6,916 nt of DNA from Lachnospiraceae bacterium UBA3632 (lineage in GTDB: Bacteria > Bacillota > Clostridia > Lachnospirales > Lachnospiraceae): assembly GCA_002373975.1 (NCBI GenBank), contig DFKZ01000098.1, positions 1-6,916 on the forward strand, in the 5' to 3' direction. Below are positions 1 through 5,924 of the stretch, piece by piece. The notes beneath the pieces were generated by a model. The model ran no database searches. It was not told where the DNA came from and was given only the letters and a program-made list of their open reading frames with translations. The translations under genes were made by a program, and so were the position numbers. The first letter of the stretch is position 1, and every line of letters begins with the position of its first letter.

Positions 1-1
1 G

Positions 2-208
2 CATCAGTATGAGGTGTTTCGGAGAATTAGACAATCATGAAAATTCGTTGGCGAATTAAATGATATCAGCCCATACTTGAAAGGAAATGCATTGCAGAGT
101 ACAATAGTAGCAGATACTAACTGGAACCTTTCGCCCATCATACAGCAGAGTCGAAGATGGACGGCTGTGTGGTGGGCTTTCATTTTGAATACGGTTAGAT
201 ATAGCTAA
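2..208 (+). pseudogene. possible coding remnant, unrecognised, with internal TGA
   Basis: One forward frame is open across this stretch except for a TGA at 38-40, and it ends at a TAA (206-208). Before the TGA it reads like HQYEVFRRIRQ. After it come protein-like segments such as KFVGELNDISPYLKGN and VADTNWNLSPIIQQ, whose composition looks more like real protein than random sequence. There is no good start codon or ribosome binding site after the TGA, and the frame runs off the left edge, so if real this is the 3' end of a broken gene. I do not recognise the family. The opposite strand also has a 69-codon open frame (56-265) and cannot be excluded as the real coding strand. Confidence 0.25.
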
Positions 209-340
209 CACCTGTTCAACGATTTGACCCATAGAAGGTGGGATCAAGCTGTGGGGAACTATCATGGGCTGAACCTTCAGCCTGGCCGGTGTTTACCTTC
301 CTGCCGGATGAGATTGTTAAAAGGGGAGGAAAAATAAACG

Positions 341-517
341 ATGAGGATCCTGATTTTCGGCGCCGGCGTGATCGGCAGCCTGTACGGAGCATTGCTTGCG
401 GAAGCCGGGTACGACGTATCCGTTTATGCGCGGGGACGTCGGCTGGAAAGCCTGTCACAGGATGGCTTGCTATATAAGAGAAAGGGAAAGATCCGAAAAG
501 CTCCCACGCTATGTTAA
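341..517 (+). pseudogene. truncated ketopantoate reductase (ApbA/PanE-like), N-terminal fragment
   Basis: The start ATG at 341 has a strong ribosome binding site (AGGGGAGGA, 322-330) ten bases upstream. The product begins MRILIFGAGVIGSLYGALLA, a Rossmann NAD(P)-binding start with GxGxxG at residues 7-12, followed by the second strand DVSVYARG and LESL. This is the typical opening of 2-dehydropantoate 2-reductase-like proteins, which reduce ketopantoate to pantoate with NADPH in the cytoplasm during pantothenate synthesis; many family members have other 2-keto acid substrates. The family is about 300 residues long, but this frame stops after 58. Similarity to the family seems to persist to about KGKIRKAP (residue 55) and is then lost. 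The catalytic and substrate-binding domain is missing, so no enzyme can be made. The left end of an IS1182-type element begins 40 bp downstream, so insertion plus deletion probably destroyed the gene. Confidence 0.75.
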
Positions 518-583
518 CATCTTATAAAAAATATGGTTTGGAATTAGGAAAGAAAAGGGGCTGTGAAATAACTCCCCTAATAG

Positions 584-619
584 AAAGACCATCTGGACGA
601 AACCCAGATGGTCTTTTTG
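584..619 (+). terminator. hairpin plus T-run upstream of the transposase
   Basis: AAAGACCATCTGG (584-596) is perfectly complementary to CCAGATGGTCTTT (604-616) around a 7-base loop, and the right arm runs into TTTTT (614-618). This is a textbook intrinsic terminator on the plus strand. Because of the symmetric A and T arms it could also act on the minus strand. It lies between the element's end and the transposase start, where it would block transcripts entering from the neighbouring gene. That fits a protective role, as known for several IS families, but the role here is inferred. Confidence 0.8.
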
Positions 620-638
620 TGGTAAAATTTAACTGCAC

Positions 639-824
639 ATGAAAAATTTAACCACTTACTATTCTACTAATAAACAGGGATATTTACCACTATTTCTTTC
701 AGATTGTCTGGATCTTTTGGATCCTGTCCTTGCATTTGGTCGATTCATGGAGGGAATCGATTTACAAAAGTATCTGAGGAACATCCCGGAATACACAACC
801 GGCAGACTCAGGTATAATCCGGTC
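639..824 (+). pseudogene. truncated IS1182-family transposase, N-terminal ~62 codons
   Basis: From the ATG at 639 the product has the motifs TNKQGYLPLFLSDCLDLLDP, then FMEGIDLQKYL and GRLRYNPV. This matches the N-terminal region (DUF772-type) of IS1182/IS5-like DDE transposases in Clostridia, in which YNPV is normally followed by a helix of the type MLKTVLFG. Here the sequence changes to IFAVRKSF right after YNPV (codon at 822-824), which marks the breakpoint. The frame stays open to 962, but that tail does not resemble a transposase. The whole DDE catalytic core is absent, so the protein cannot transpose anything. No good ribosome binding site precedes the ATG. The start was chosen because it fits the family's usual N terminus. 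Confidence 0.65.
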
Positions 825-994
825 ATATTCGCCGTAAGAAAATCTTTCGACCGACTCATCCACAGTTGTGTACAGAATCTCACGGGCGGTGCGCGTAAAA
901 GACCGCCGCAGGTATTCCGGAGGGACTTAAAGGTCCGAAGGGGCTTGAAACCACCTCCATAGGACGCGGCTCAGCACCGCATGGGGGTGGAGGT
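825..994. other. unassigned spacer with several inverted repeats
   Basis: No gene is recognised here. The forward frame continued from the transposase is open to 962. One reverse frame is open from about 918 down to the transposase breakpoint and has protein-like segments (PPEYLRRSFTRTAREIL, TVDESVERFSYGEYD) but no start, so a fragment of a minus-strand gene is possible. At least two dyads are visible. One is GGCGGT (885-890) with ACCGCC (902-907). The other is a long hairpin at 951-990. The high GC content contrasts with the AT-rich IS remnant beside it. Confidence 0.4.
951..990 (-). terminator. GC-rich hairpin just after the surface-protein gene
   Basis: CCACCTCCAT (951-960) pairs with ATGGGGGTGG (981-990), with one non-Watson-Crick position that can wobble in the minus-strand RNA. 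An inner GCGG/CCGC stem (966-969 with 977-980) extends it, with a 5-base bulge on one side. On the minus strand the hairpin begins 5 bases after the stop codon of the surface-protein gene, a usual place for an intrinsic terminator. The bases that follow on that strand are only TTTCAAG, so the U-tract is weak. It could instead be a 3' stabilising structure. Confidence 0.45.
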
Positions 995-3229
995 TCACAG
1001 CACTCTTGCCCTGTACAGGAAGGTGACGATCTGCCCTCTCGAGCAATTTTCATTAACACCGAATTTCCCTTTCAGACTTCCTGATGTGAAGCCCGTAGTT
1101 ATCTTTTTCTGGTAGCCCCAAAGTACAGCATTGTAGAAGACATGTGACTTCGGAACATCCGGGAAAGGTGCCGTAGCAACTGCCTTAGGCGTCGGCTTGT
1201 TCTTCAGTCTCCAGAGGAACATCATGCACTCGCCGCGGCTGACGTTCCTGTTGATACCGAATGTACCGTCTGAATATCCTTTGGTGATGCCTTTCTGAGA
1301 ACCCCAGAGAATCGCTTTATAGAAGGTGTGGGTCGTAGGCACATCCTTGAACGGTGACTTCGAAGCTGTCGTCGGGGACGGCTTTCCCGCATATCTCCAG
1401 AGGAACATCATCATCTCTCCGCGTGTGCAGTTCCTGTTGATGCCGAATGTACCATCGGAATAGCCCTTCGTGATGCCTGCATCCGCGGCCCAGTAGATGG
1501 CCATGTAGTAAGCATGGTCAGGGTCCCGGACATCGGAAAAGCCTTTTTTTGTGCTCCTCAGGACTATGCTCTTAGATGTTGCAGGCATTATCGTATAGCT
1601 CTTGCCTGAAGCGTTATACATTGTAACCGGTAATGAGGTAACGCCCGCGATGATCTTCTTGGGCGTTTTTAAAAGGTGGAGCTTGCTGCAGTCTTCAAAC
1701 ATGTCGTCAGTATTTTTGACAGATGACATATCAAAGCTGCTCAAATCCAGATTTGTGAGGCTGCTGCAGCCCATGAACATTTGTCTCATATCCGTCACTT
1801 TGGAAGTATTAAAGCTGCTCAAATTCAGGTTTGTGAGGCTGCTGCATTCTAAAAACATAGCATTCATTTTTGTCACTTTGGAAGTATTAAAGCCGCTCAG
1901 ATCCAGAGTTGTAAGATTTGAATAGCACCCGGCACCGAATTGCGTAAATGTTACAGAGAATATTTCCTCCGAATCTTCTGGTAGATGAACAGTTCCGTAA
2001 GCAACATTAATCGATTTGATTTGTTCCGGCTCAACAGCGTCATAATATCTCCAGCTGTTCCATAGTGTCCCGTTATCTGAATAGAAAGAAACAGCACCGG
2101 TGGAAGAATTGAGTTTTCCTGTTACACAATCCCCTGCGACCCAAGTTCCTTTCGCCAGCTCTTTATTTTTAGCCAATATTAGACTCGTTGATAAAACAGG
2201 AATCGCCGTATGTTCTATGCCCGCACGATTATACAGGGTGATTGGTAAATCGATTAAGCATGAGGTCTTTTTGGGTGTTCCGAGGAGTTTTAAACTCTTG
2301 CAGGATGTGAACATGTCGCTGCAGTCAGTCACATTTCTCATATCGAAGCAGCCCAGATCCAAAGTCCTAAGATTGGTACAATTGTAGAACATATAACTCA
2401 TATTTGTGACGTTCTTTGTATTAAAGATACTCAAAGAAAGGTCGGTAAGGCTCTCACAGTAGGCGAACATAGCCATCATATTCGTCACATTATGTGTATC
2501 GAAGTAACCGGATATACTGGTGAGCTCCAGACTCGTAAGGTTTTTGCAATAATAAAACATGAAACTTGCGTTTTTCATATAACTTGTGGAGAAAAACCAT
2601 AGAGATATTTTCTTCAGATTCGGCAACCCGAAGAACAAGAAACTTGAATCCTCCGGAAAATCAAGCGGCGAGTTAGTACCGCCTGAGATGTGAATCTCTT
2701 TAATACTATCTCCTTTAACGCCTGACATGCTAAGCCAGTTCCTCGATAAGGTGCCGTCACCAGTAATGTTCAAAATGCCGGTGGAAGAATTAAAGACCGC
2801 TATCACATCCTCTCCCACAGGGACGCCAACTCCGGTCAGTTCCTCCGATTCGTTAACCTCATCGGGATCCCCTGCGGTCTCCGGTGCGGGACCATTTGCA
2901 GGATATTCCGCTGTTATCTCATCAACTGCCTCCGCACTTTCTTCCACATACCCGCCGGGATCCGAGAGCGGCGACTCCTCGGAGAAATTTTCGCCAATCA
3001 CAGGTGCGGAAGTGTCAGTCAAATTATCGGCTTCCCCCTCTGTGACCGGATCGGCGCTTATCTCATCAGCCTCCTCGATTATTGCTTCAGGTCCGGGGGC
3101 TTCTTCCGTGACATCCCATGCTGCCGCTTTATCTATGTCTGATGGTGAAGCGTAGATAGCGGTAGGGCTTGTTGCGGCAATCATGATCATAGAGAGTATG
3201 AGTGCCAGGTGCTTTTTCAATATTTTCAT
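995..3229 (-). CDS. secreted BspA-type leucine-rich repeat protein with SLH anchor
   Basis: This 744-residue protein is predicted to be exported and held on the cell wall. Residues 1-27 form a signal peptide (MKILKKH, then a hydrophobic core, with likely cleavage after AIYA). Residues 30-140 are an acidic stretch rich in Glu, Asp, Ser, Pro and Ala, probably a disordered stalk. Two related modules follow (about 142-345 and 368-548). Each opens with a NSSTG strand segment, carries BspA/DUF285-type repeats of about 26 residues (for example NTSKVTDMRQMFMGCSSL) and closes with TPKK...LP.T.YN. Residues 563-616, 627-677 and 689-742 are three SLH-like repeats (FSDV/FKDV/FPDV, then ITKGY.DGTFG and RGE). 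SLH triplets normally bind secondary cell-wall polymer. BspA-type repeats occur in surface proteins and some adhesins, so binding to a host or to other bacteria is possible but unproven. The start has a strong ribosome binding site (AAGGAGG, 3238-3244). The gene appears to be a single-gene transcript. Confidence 0.9.
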   Translation of the reverse strand: MKILKKHLALILSMIMIAATSPTAIYASPSDIDKAAAWDVTEEAPGPEAIIEEADEISADPVTEGEADNLTDTSAPVIGENFSEESPLSDPGGYVEESAEAVDEITAEYPANGPAPETAGDPDEVNESEELTGVGVPVGEDVIAVFNSSTGILNITGDGTLSRNWLSMSGVKGDSIKEIHISGGTNSPLDFPEDSSFLFFGLPNLKKISLWFFSTSYMKNASFMFYYCKNLTSLELTSISGYFDTHNVTNMMAMFAYCESLTDLSLSIFNTKNVTNMSYMFYNCTNLRTLDLGCFDMRNVTDCSDMFTSCKSLKLLGTPKKTSCLIDLPITLYNRAGIEHTAIPVLSTSLILAKNKELAKGTWVAGDCVTGKLNSSTGAVSFYSDNGTLWNSWRYYDAVEPEQIKSINVAYGTVHLPEDSEEIFSVTFTQFGAGCYSNLTTLDLSGFNTSKVTKMNAMFLECSSLTNLNLSSFNTSKVTDMRQMFMGCSSLTNLDLSSFDMSSVKNTDDMFEDCSKLHLLKTPKKIIAGVTSLPVTMYNASGKSYTIMPATSKSIVLRSTKKGFSDVRDPDHAYYMAIYWAADAGITKGYSDGTFGINRNCTRGEMMMFLWRYAGKPSPTTASKSPFKDVPTTHTFYKAILWGSQKGITKGYSDGTFGINRNVSRGECMMFLWRLKNKPTPKAVATAPFPDVPKSHVFYNAVLWGYQKKITTGFTSGSLKGKFGVNENCSRGQIVTFLYRARVL
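1244..1500 (-). repeat. repeated SLH-coding segments within the surface-protein gene
   Basis: GTTCCTGTTGA occurs at 1244-1254 and again at 1430-1440, 186 bp (62 codons) apart. Similar DNA follows each copy, encoding the shared protein string ITKGYSDGTFGINRN. The first two SLH repeats therefore arose by duplication and remain alike at the DNA level. The third SLH repeat (C-terminal) is clearly more diverged. Confidence 0.7.
1733..1920 (-). repeat. 78-bp tandem repeats coding BspA-type LRR units
   Basis: The string AAAGCTGCTCAAAT recurs at 1733 and 1811, and a variant (AAAGCCGCTCAGAT) at 1889, an exact 78-bp period equal to 26 codons. Between them GTTTGTGAGGCTGCTGCA-like and GTCACTTTGGAAGTATT strings are also shared, and similarity fades after about 1920. 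The period is a multiple of three, so gain or loss of a unit by slippage or recombination would keep the reading frame and alter the length of the repeat domain. Confidence 0.75.
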
Positions 3230-3237
3230 TCCGGTTT

Positions 3238-3340
3238 CCTCCTTCTATTAGTTCTGGGGTGTTCTCATATGCATCCCTATATTCTGAATATTTTAATAAT
3301 TATATCATTATATATAAAATACAGGAATAAAAAAACAATA
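3238..3340 (-). promoter_or_regulatory. upstream region of the surface-protein gene (RBS and probable promoter)
   Basis: On the minus strand, AAGGAGG (3238-3244) lies eight bases before the ATG. Further upstream is a very AT-rich tract. A candidate -10 (TATAAT, 3312-3307, or overlapping TATATA, 3316-3311) is preceded by TTGTTT (3338-3333), with spacings of 20 or 16 bases. Neither spacing is ideal and the tract contains several TATAAT-like strings, so the exact promoter is uncertain. This would give a leader of about 70-80 bases. Confidence 0.4.
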
Positions 3341-3350
3341 TTTCCTTTGA

Positions 3351-3380
3351 ATTTGCACTAAAGCAATTTGTACTAAAAAC
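3351..3380. repeat. 15-bp tandem repeat upstream of the surface-protein promoter
   Basis: ATTTGCACTAAAGCA (3351-3365) is followed immediately by ATTTGTACTAAAAAC (3366-3380), so the first 12 bases match at 11 positions. On the minus strand the two units sit 10-40 bp upstream of the candidate -35 of the surface-protein gene, a place where activators often bind. A regulatory role is only a suggestion. Short AT-rich repeats can also arise by chance. Confidence 0.4.
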
Positions 3381-3437
3381 AGTGCTAATAATATGCATGG
3401 GAGGATGTAAGAAGACATTTTTCTTGTAAAGCCCACA

Positions 3438-3610
3438 AAGTCCGCTGTGGCAACGATGCCGGCTTTCTTCTGCAACTTCTTCTGGGGACTCATCTTCCCG
3501 GCATTGCGCTGAATGAAGCCTCTGTCTCGGTGCTGCATGAGCCGCTGACGGTGGGCGGGGCTGTGTGCTGCGTGTTGATATTGGTGGGGATATATGGGGT
3601 GCAGAAGTGA
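3438..3610 (+). pseudogene. scrambled EamA/DMT-family transporter remnant (copy 1)
   Basis: One frame at 3438-3512 reads KSAVATMPAFFCNFFWG and then LIFPALR before a TGA. This is the typical first-helix signature of EamA (drug/metabolite transporter) proteins, in which FFCNFFWG-like motifs open transmembrane helix 1. A second frame ending at the TGA 3608-3610 reads VLHEPLTVGGAVCC and LVGIYGVQK, the last helix of the same family. The middle, about 200 or more residues, is missing and the two pieces are in different frames. Compared with copy 2, a further 18 bp (6 codons) are missing just before GTGCTGCATGAG. No usable start remains: an ATG at 3405 after GGGAGG is followed at once by TAA. The fragment cannot encode a transporter. 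Confidence 0.65.
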
Positions 3611-3612
3611 GA
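3529..3612 (+). repeat. 84-bp direct repeat, left copy (EamA 3' end)
   Basis: This copy runs from GGTGCTGCATGAG to GTGAGA and matches 5843-5926 at 80 of 84 positions, with no gaps. It covers the last ~27 codons and stop of the EamA remnant. Together the two copies bracket the ATPase/nuclease gene and part of a second transporter fragment. Confidence 0.9.
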
Positions 3613-3617
3613 GGCGT

Positions 3618-3688
3618 TTGAGAAATTTAGAGGAATACAGATGTTTCCCCAAATGCCGAGATAGTTTCTCGAAAAACTTGAGAAATTT
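3618..3688 (+). promoter_or_regulatory. repeat and dyad region upstream of the ATPase/nuclease gene
   Basis: TTGAGAAATTT occurs at 3618-3628 and again at 3678-3688, exactly 60 bp apart. The second copy is also the right half of an inverted repeat, TTTCTC (3665-3670) with GAGAAA (3680-3685). TTGAGA (3678-3683) could serve as a -35, with the weak hexamer TAGCTT (3701-3706) 17 bases on. This is a plausible operator and promoter for the gene starting at 3738, perhaps bound by that protein's own helix-turn-helix. The binding idea is inference. Confidence 0.4.
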
Positions 3689-3737
3689 CCCGAAATGTGG
3701 TAGCTTAAAAGAGAACTATCATAAAAGGGGTGATTTT

Positions 3738-5615
3738 ATGGCTGCAGAATATATCGGAGTAAAGGAACTCGCAAAAAAATGGGATATCACCACGAGACGG
3801 ATCAATCAGTTATGTGCGGAAGGTTATTTTCCGGGAGCCTATAAGGAGGGGAAATTCTGGATGATTCCTTCTGATACGGAAAGACCGTCCGTACTGCGTA
3901 CAAAGAAAGCAAATGCGATCGTTTCCCGCGCGGGTGCAACAAAACTGCTTCCATGCCCGGTTGGAATCACATCCTATAAGGAAGTCTCCAGGGAATGTTA
4001 TTATGTAGACAAAACGCTGTTAATTAAGGATATAATTGATGATCATAATAAGGTATATCTTTTTACGAGACCCAGACGTTTTGGCAAGACATTGACTTTA
4101 GATATGGTCAGAACTTTCTTTGAACGAACGAAGGAAGATACATCTGTCTATTTTTCAGACATGGAAATCTGGTCAGCCGGTAAAGAATACCGGAATTACC
4201 AGGGAAAATACCCGGTAATTTTTATTTCTTTTAAGGATGCGCACCAGAAAAGCTGGGAGGATATGTACCAGAACCTTTGCTTTTCGATAAAAGAAGCTTT
4301 TCTGGCACACATTGAGCTTTTAAGCAGTGACAAGCTGAATGAATTCGACAAGAAGTTTTACCAGAGGATAGCTGATTCTAGTGCCGGAGCAACGGATGTC
4401 CAGTTTGCACTGGGAAAACTGGTCTCCATGCTTGCCCGGCACTATGAACAGAAAGTGATTGTGATTATAGATGAATACGATACACCAATCCAGCAGAGTT
4501 ATCTTAACGGGTGCTATGGTGAAGTAATCGATTTTATACGGAATCTTTTCTCTTCCGGGCTGAAAGACAACGAAAATCTAGAGTTCGGAATTATGACAGG
4601 GATTTTGCGGATTGCAAAGGAAAGTCTTTTTAGCGGCTTAAACAATCTGGTCGTAAACACGATCTTGGATGACAAGTACGCACAATATTTTGGCTTTACG
4701 CAAACGGAAGTTTCCGAAATGGCTGCTTATTACGGCAGAGAAGAGAAACTTCCTGAAATTCGAAGCTGGTACGACGGCTATTTGTTCGGCAGCGAGGAGA
4801 TATATAATCCCTGGTCCGTGATCAACTACTTTAATAATAACTGTAAACCGAAAGCCTTCTGGTCGAGAACCAGCGGAAACGAGATGATCGGTCAGCTGCT
4901 CAGAGATGCAAATTCCGAGACATATGAAAGCCTGACTGCACTGATACAGGGGAAGGAAGTCCAGGCAATTATCGATACAGATATCATTTACCCGGAACTC
5001 AATGGAGACCCTGATATCATTTACAGCTTCTTGCTGGTTGCCGGGTACCTTCGGGTTACAGGAACTATCAGTGCAATCAATGACAATCCAATCTGTTCTC
5101 TTGCCATCCCTAACAAGGAGATTAAAAGTGTATTTCAGAAAGAGATCCTGAATATGTATAGCGAGGTCTTTACCGGATCCCTGCTGCGGGACTTCGAAGT
5201 GTCCATTCGTACAGGGAACAGAGAGCTGCTTACAGAAACCTTGCAGAAATATCTGCTTCAGTCGGCAAGTGTATATGATACAGCCCATGAGAGCTTCTGC
5301 CATGGAGTTGTTTTTGGAATGCTGGCAGTGATGTCAGACAGTTATTATATAACTTCAAACAGAGAATCCGGAGAAGGAAGATTTGACGTACAGTTGGAGC
5401 CGCATGATAAAAGCCGGACAGGATATATTCTGGAATTTAAAACGAAAAAGGGTCTGGATGAAGCAGGCCTGACGGCTCTCGCAGCCGAAGGTCTTCGACA
5501 GATCAGGGACCGTAAGTATTATACTGACATGGAGTACCATGGCATTCATAATATCACGCTCTTTGGCATAGGTTTCAGCGGGAAAAAAGTATCTGTACAG
5601 GTTGAACAGAGGTAA
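3738..5615 (+). CDS. HTH-containing AAA-ATPase-like / PD-(D/E)XK nuclease-like protein
   Basis: This is a complete 625-residue cytoplasmic protein. Residues 4-48 (YIGVKELAKKWDITTRRINQ and a short wing, KFWMIP) look like a MerR/excisionase-type helix-turn-helix. Residues ~75-310 match the AAA-ATPase-like family (PF09820): GITSYKEV, YVDKTLLI, a P-loop-like RPRRFGKT (111-118), a Walker B-like IVIIDEYD (241-248) and TGILRIAKESLFSG. WYDGY and NPWSV (~344-360) are also typical. The C terminus fits the PD-(D/E)XK family often fused to it (PF08011/DUF1703): RFD (548-550), EFK (566-568) and a later QI (588-589). The overall family function is unknown. ATP use and DNA cleavage are predicted, not shown. 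The reading frame is open from 3594, but the ATG at 3738 has a ribosome binding site (AGGGGTGAT) and begins the HTH, while the upstream part overlaps the transporter remnant. The gene lies between direct repeats and has no terminator before the next fragment. Confidence 0.9.
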   Translation: MAAEYIGVKELAKKWDITTRRINQLCAEGYFPGAYKEGKFWMIPSDTERPSVLRTKKANAIVSRAGATKLLPCPVGITSYKEVSRECYYVDKTLLIKDIIDDHNKVYLFTRPRRFGKTLTLDMVRTFFERTKEDTSVYFSDMEIWSAGKEYRNYQGKYPVIFISFKDAHQKSWEDMYQNLCFSIKEAFLAHIELLSSDKLNEFDKKFYQRIADSSAGATDVQFALGKLVSMLARHYEQKVIVIIDEYDTPIQQSYLNGCYGEVIDFIRNLFSSGLKDNENLEFGIMTGILRIAKESLFSGLNNLVVNTILDDKYAQYFGFTQTEVSEMAAYYGREEKLPEIRSWYDGYLFGSEEIYNPWSVINYFNNNCKPKAFWSRTSGNEMIGQLLRDANSETYESLTALIQGKEVQAIIDTDIIYPELNGDPDIIYSFLLVAGYLRVTGTISAINDNPICSLAIPNKEIKSVFQKEILNMYSEVFTGSLLRDFEVSIRTGNRELLTETLQKYLLQSASVYDTAHESFCHGVVFGMLAVMSDSYYITSNRESGEGRFDVQLEPHDKSRTGYILEFKTKKGLDEAGLTALAAEGLRQIRDRKYYTDMEYHGIHNITLFGIGFSGKKVSVQVEQR

Positions 5616-5924
5616 GCAGCGGTCTTCACTGTCATGGCGGCGTTCGATGTCAAAGGTGATCCATCTGCATATCTACGGCCTCTCATTTCCCCCAACTATG
5701 TTATTGCGCTGTTTTATCTGGGCGTGTTCTGCTCAGTCATTTGCTTCTTCCTGTCGTGTTACTCCCTGACGAGGCTCAGCGTTGCCCGCGCGACGGTATT
5801 TGCTAATCTGACCACCACCGTCTCGGTCCTTGCGGGAGCGATGGTGCTGCATGAGTCGCTGACGGTGGGCGGAGCTGTGTGCTGCGTGTTGATATTGGTG
5901 GGAATATATGGGGTGCAGAGGTGA
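5616..5924 (+). pseudogene. EamA/DMT-family transporter, C-terminal fragment (copy 2)
   Basis: The frame is continuous with that of the ATPase/nuclease gene, separated only by its TAA stop. It reads AAVFTVMAAFDVKGDPSAYL, then three hydrophobic helices: about IALFYLGVFCSVICFFLS, ATVFANLTTTVSVLAGAMV and VGGAVCCVLILVGIYG. These are the last three transmembrane segments of EamA-family permeases, which usually have ten helices and about 290 residues and move small metabolites across the inner membrane. The first two-thirds is missing. An ATG at 5634 could start a 96-residue product, but no suitable ribosome binding site lies before it, so a functional half-size transporter is unlikely. The last 84 bp match the left remnant. 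Confidence 0.75.

Larger units (their letters stand above)
557..824 (+). mobile_element. left-end remnant of an IS1182-family insertion sequence
   Basis: The segment starts with GGGGCTGTGAAATAA, followed shortly by CTCCCC. It resembles the terminal sequence of IS1182-type elements, which often begin GGGGCTGT. A strong hairpin with a T-run and the 5' end of a transposase gene follow. Recognisable transposase similarity ends around 824, and no right end or matching inverted repeat is seen in the window, so only the left part of the element remains. Both the left boundary (no target duplication could be identified) and the right boundary are estimates. Confidence 0.6.

Noticed and set aside
238..477. 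79-codon forward open frame overlapping the reductase start
   Set aside because: The frame starting at 341 has a strong ribosome binding site and a GxGxxG Rossmann signature. This one has neither and is Arg-rich, as expected of an out-of-frame reading.
511..642. Possible 43-codon open frame from the ATG at 511
   Set aside because: It would run through the IS end and the terminator hairpin and has no ribosome binding site. It is chance read-through of an insertion junction.
1733..1966. CRISPR array
   Set aside because: The repeats are in frame, encode LRR units and have no unique spacers. No Cas gene is present.
2727..3155. 142-codon forward open frame opposite the surface-protein stalk
   Set aside because: It is a Ser/Pro/Ala-rich mirror of the acidic coding region on the other strand. 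The minus-strand gene has a signal peptide, domains and a ribosome binding site.
3308..3652. 114-codon reverse open frame across the transporter remnant
   Set aside because: Its C-terminal half is translated from the promoter region of the surface-protein gene, and the rest is antisense to EamA sequence. A similar frame at 5733-5933 arises from the same repeat.
3594..3737. N-terminal extension of the ATPase/nuclease protein
   Set aside because: It would be translated from the tail of the transporter repeat and the likely promoter. The ATG at 3738 has the ribosome binding site and begins the HTH.
4638..5303. 221-codon reverse open frame inside the ATPase/nuclease gene
   Set aside because: It lies wholly opposite a gene with clear family motifs, and has no recognisable domain or ribosome binding site.
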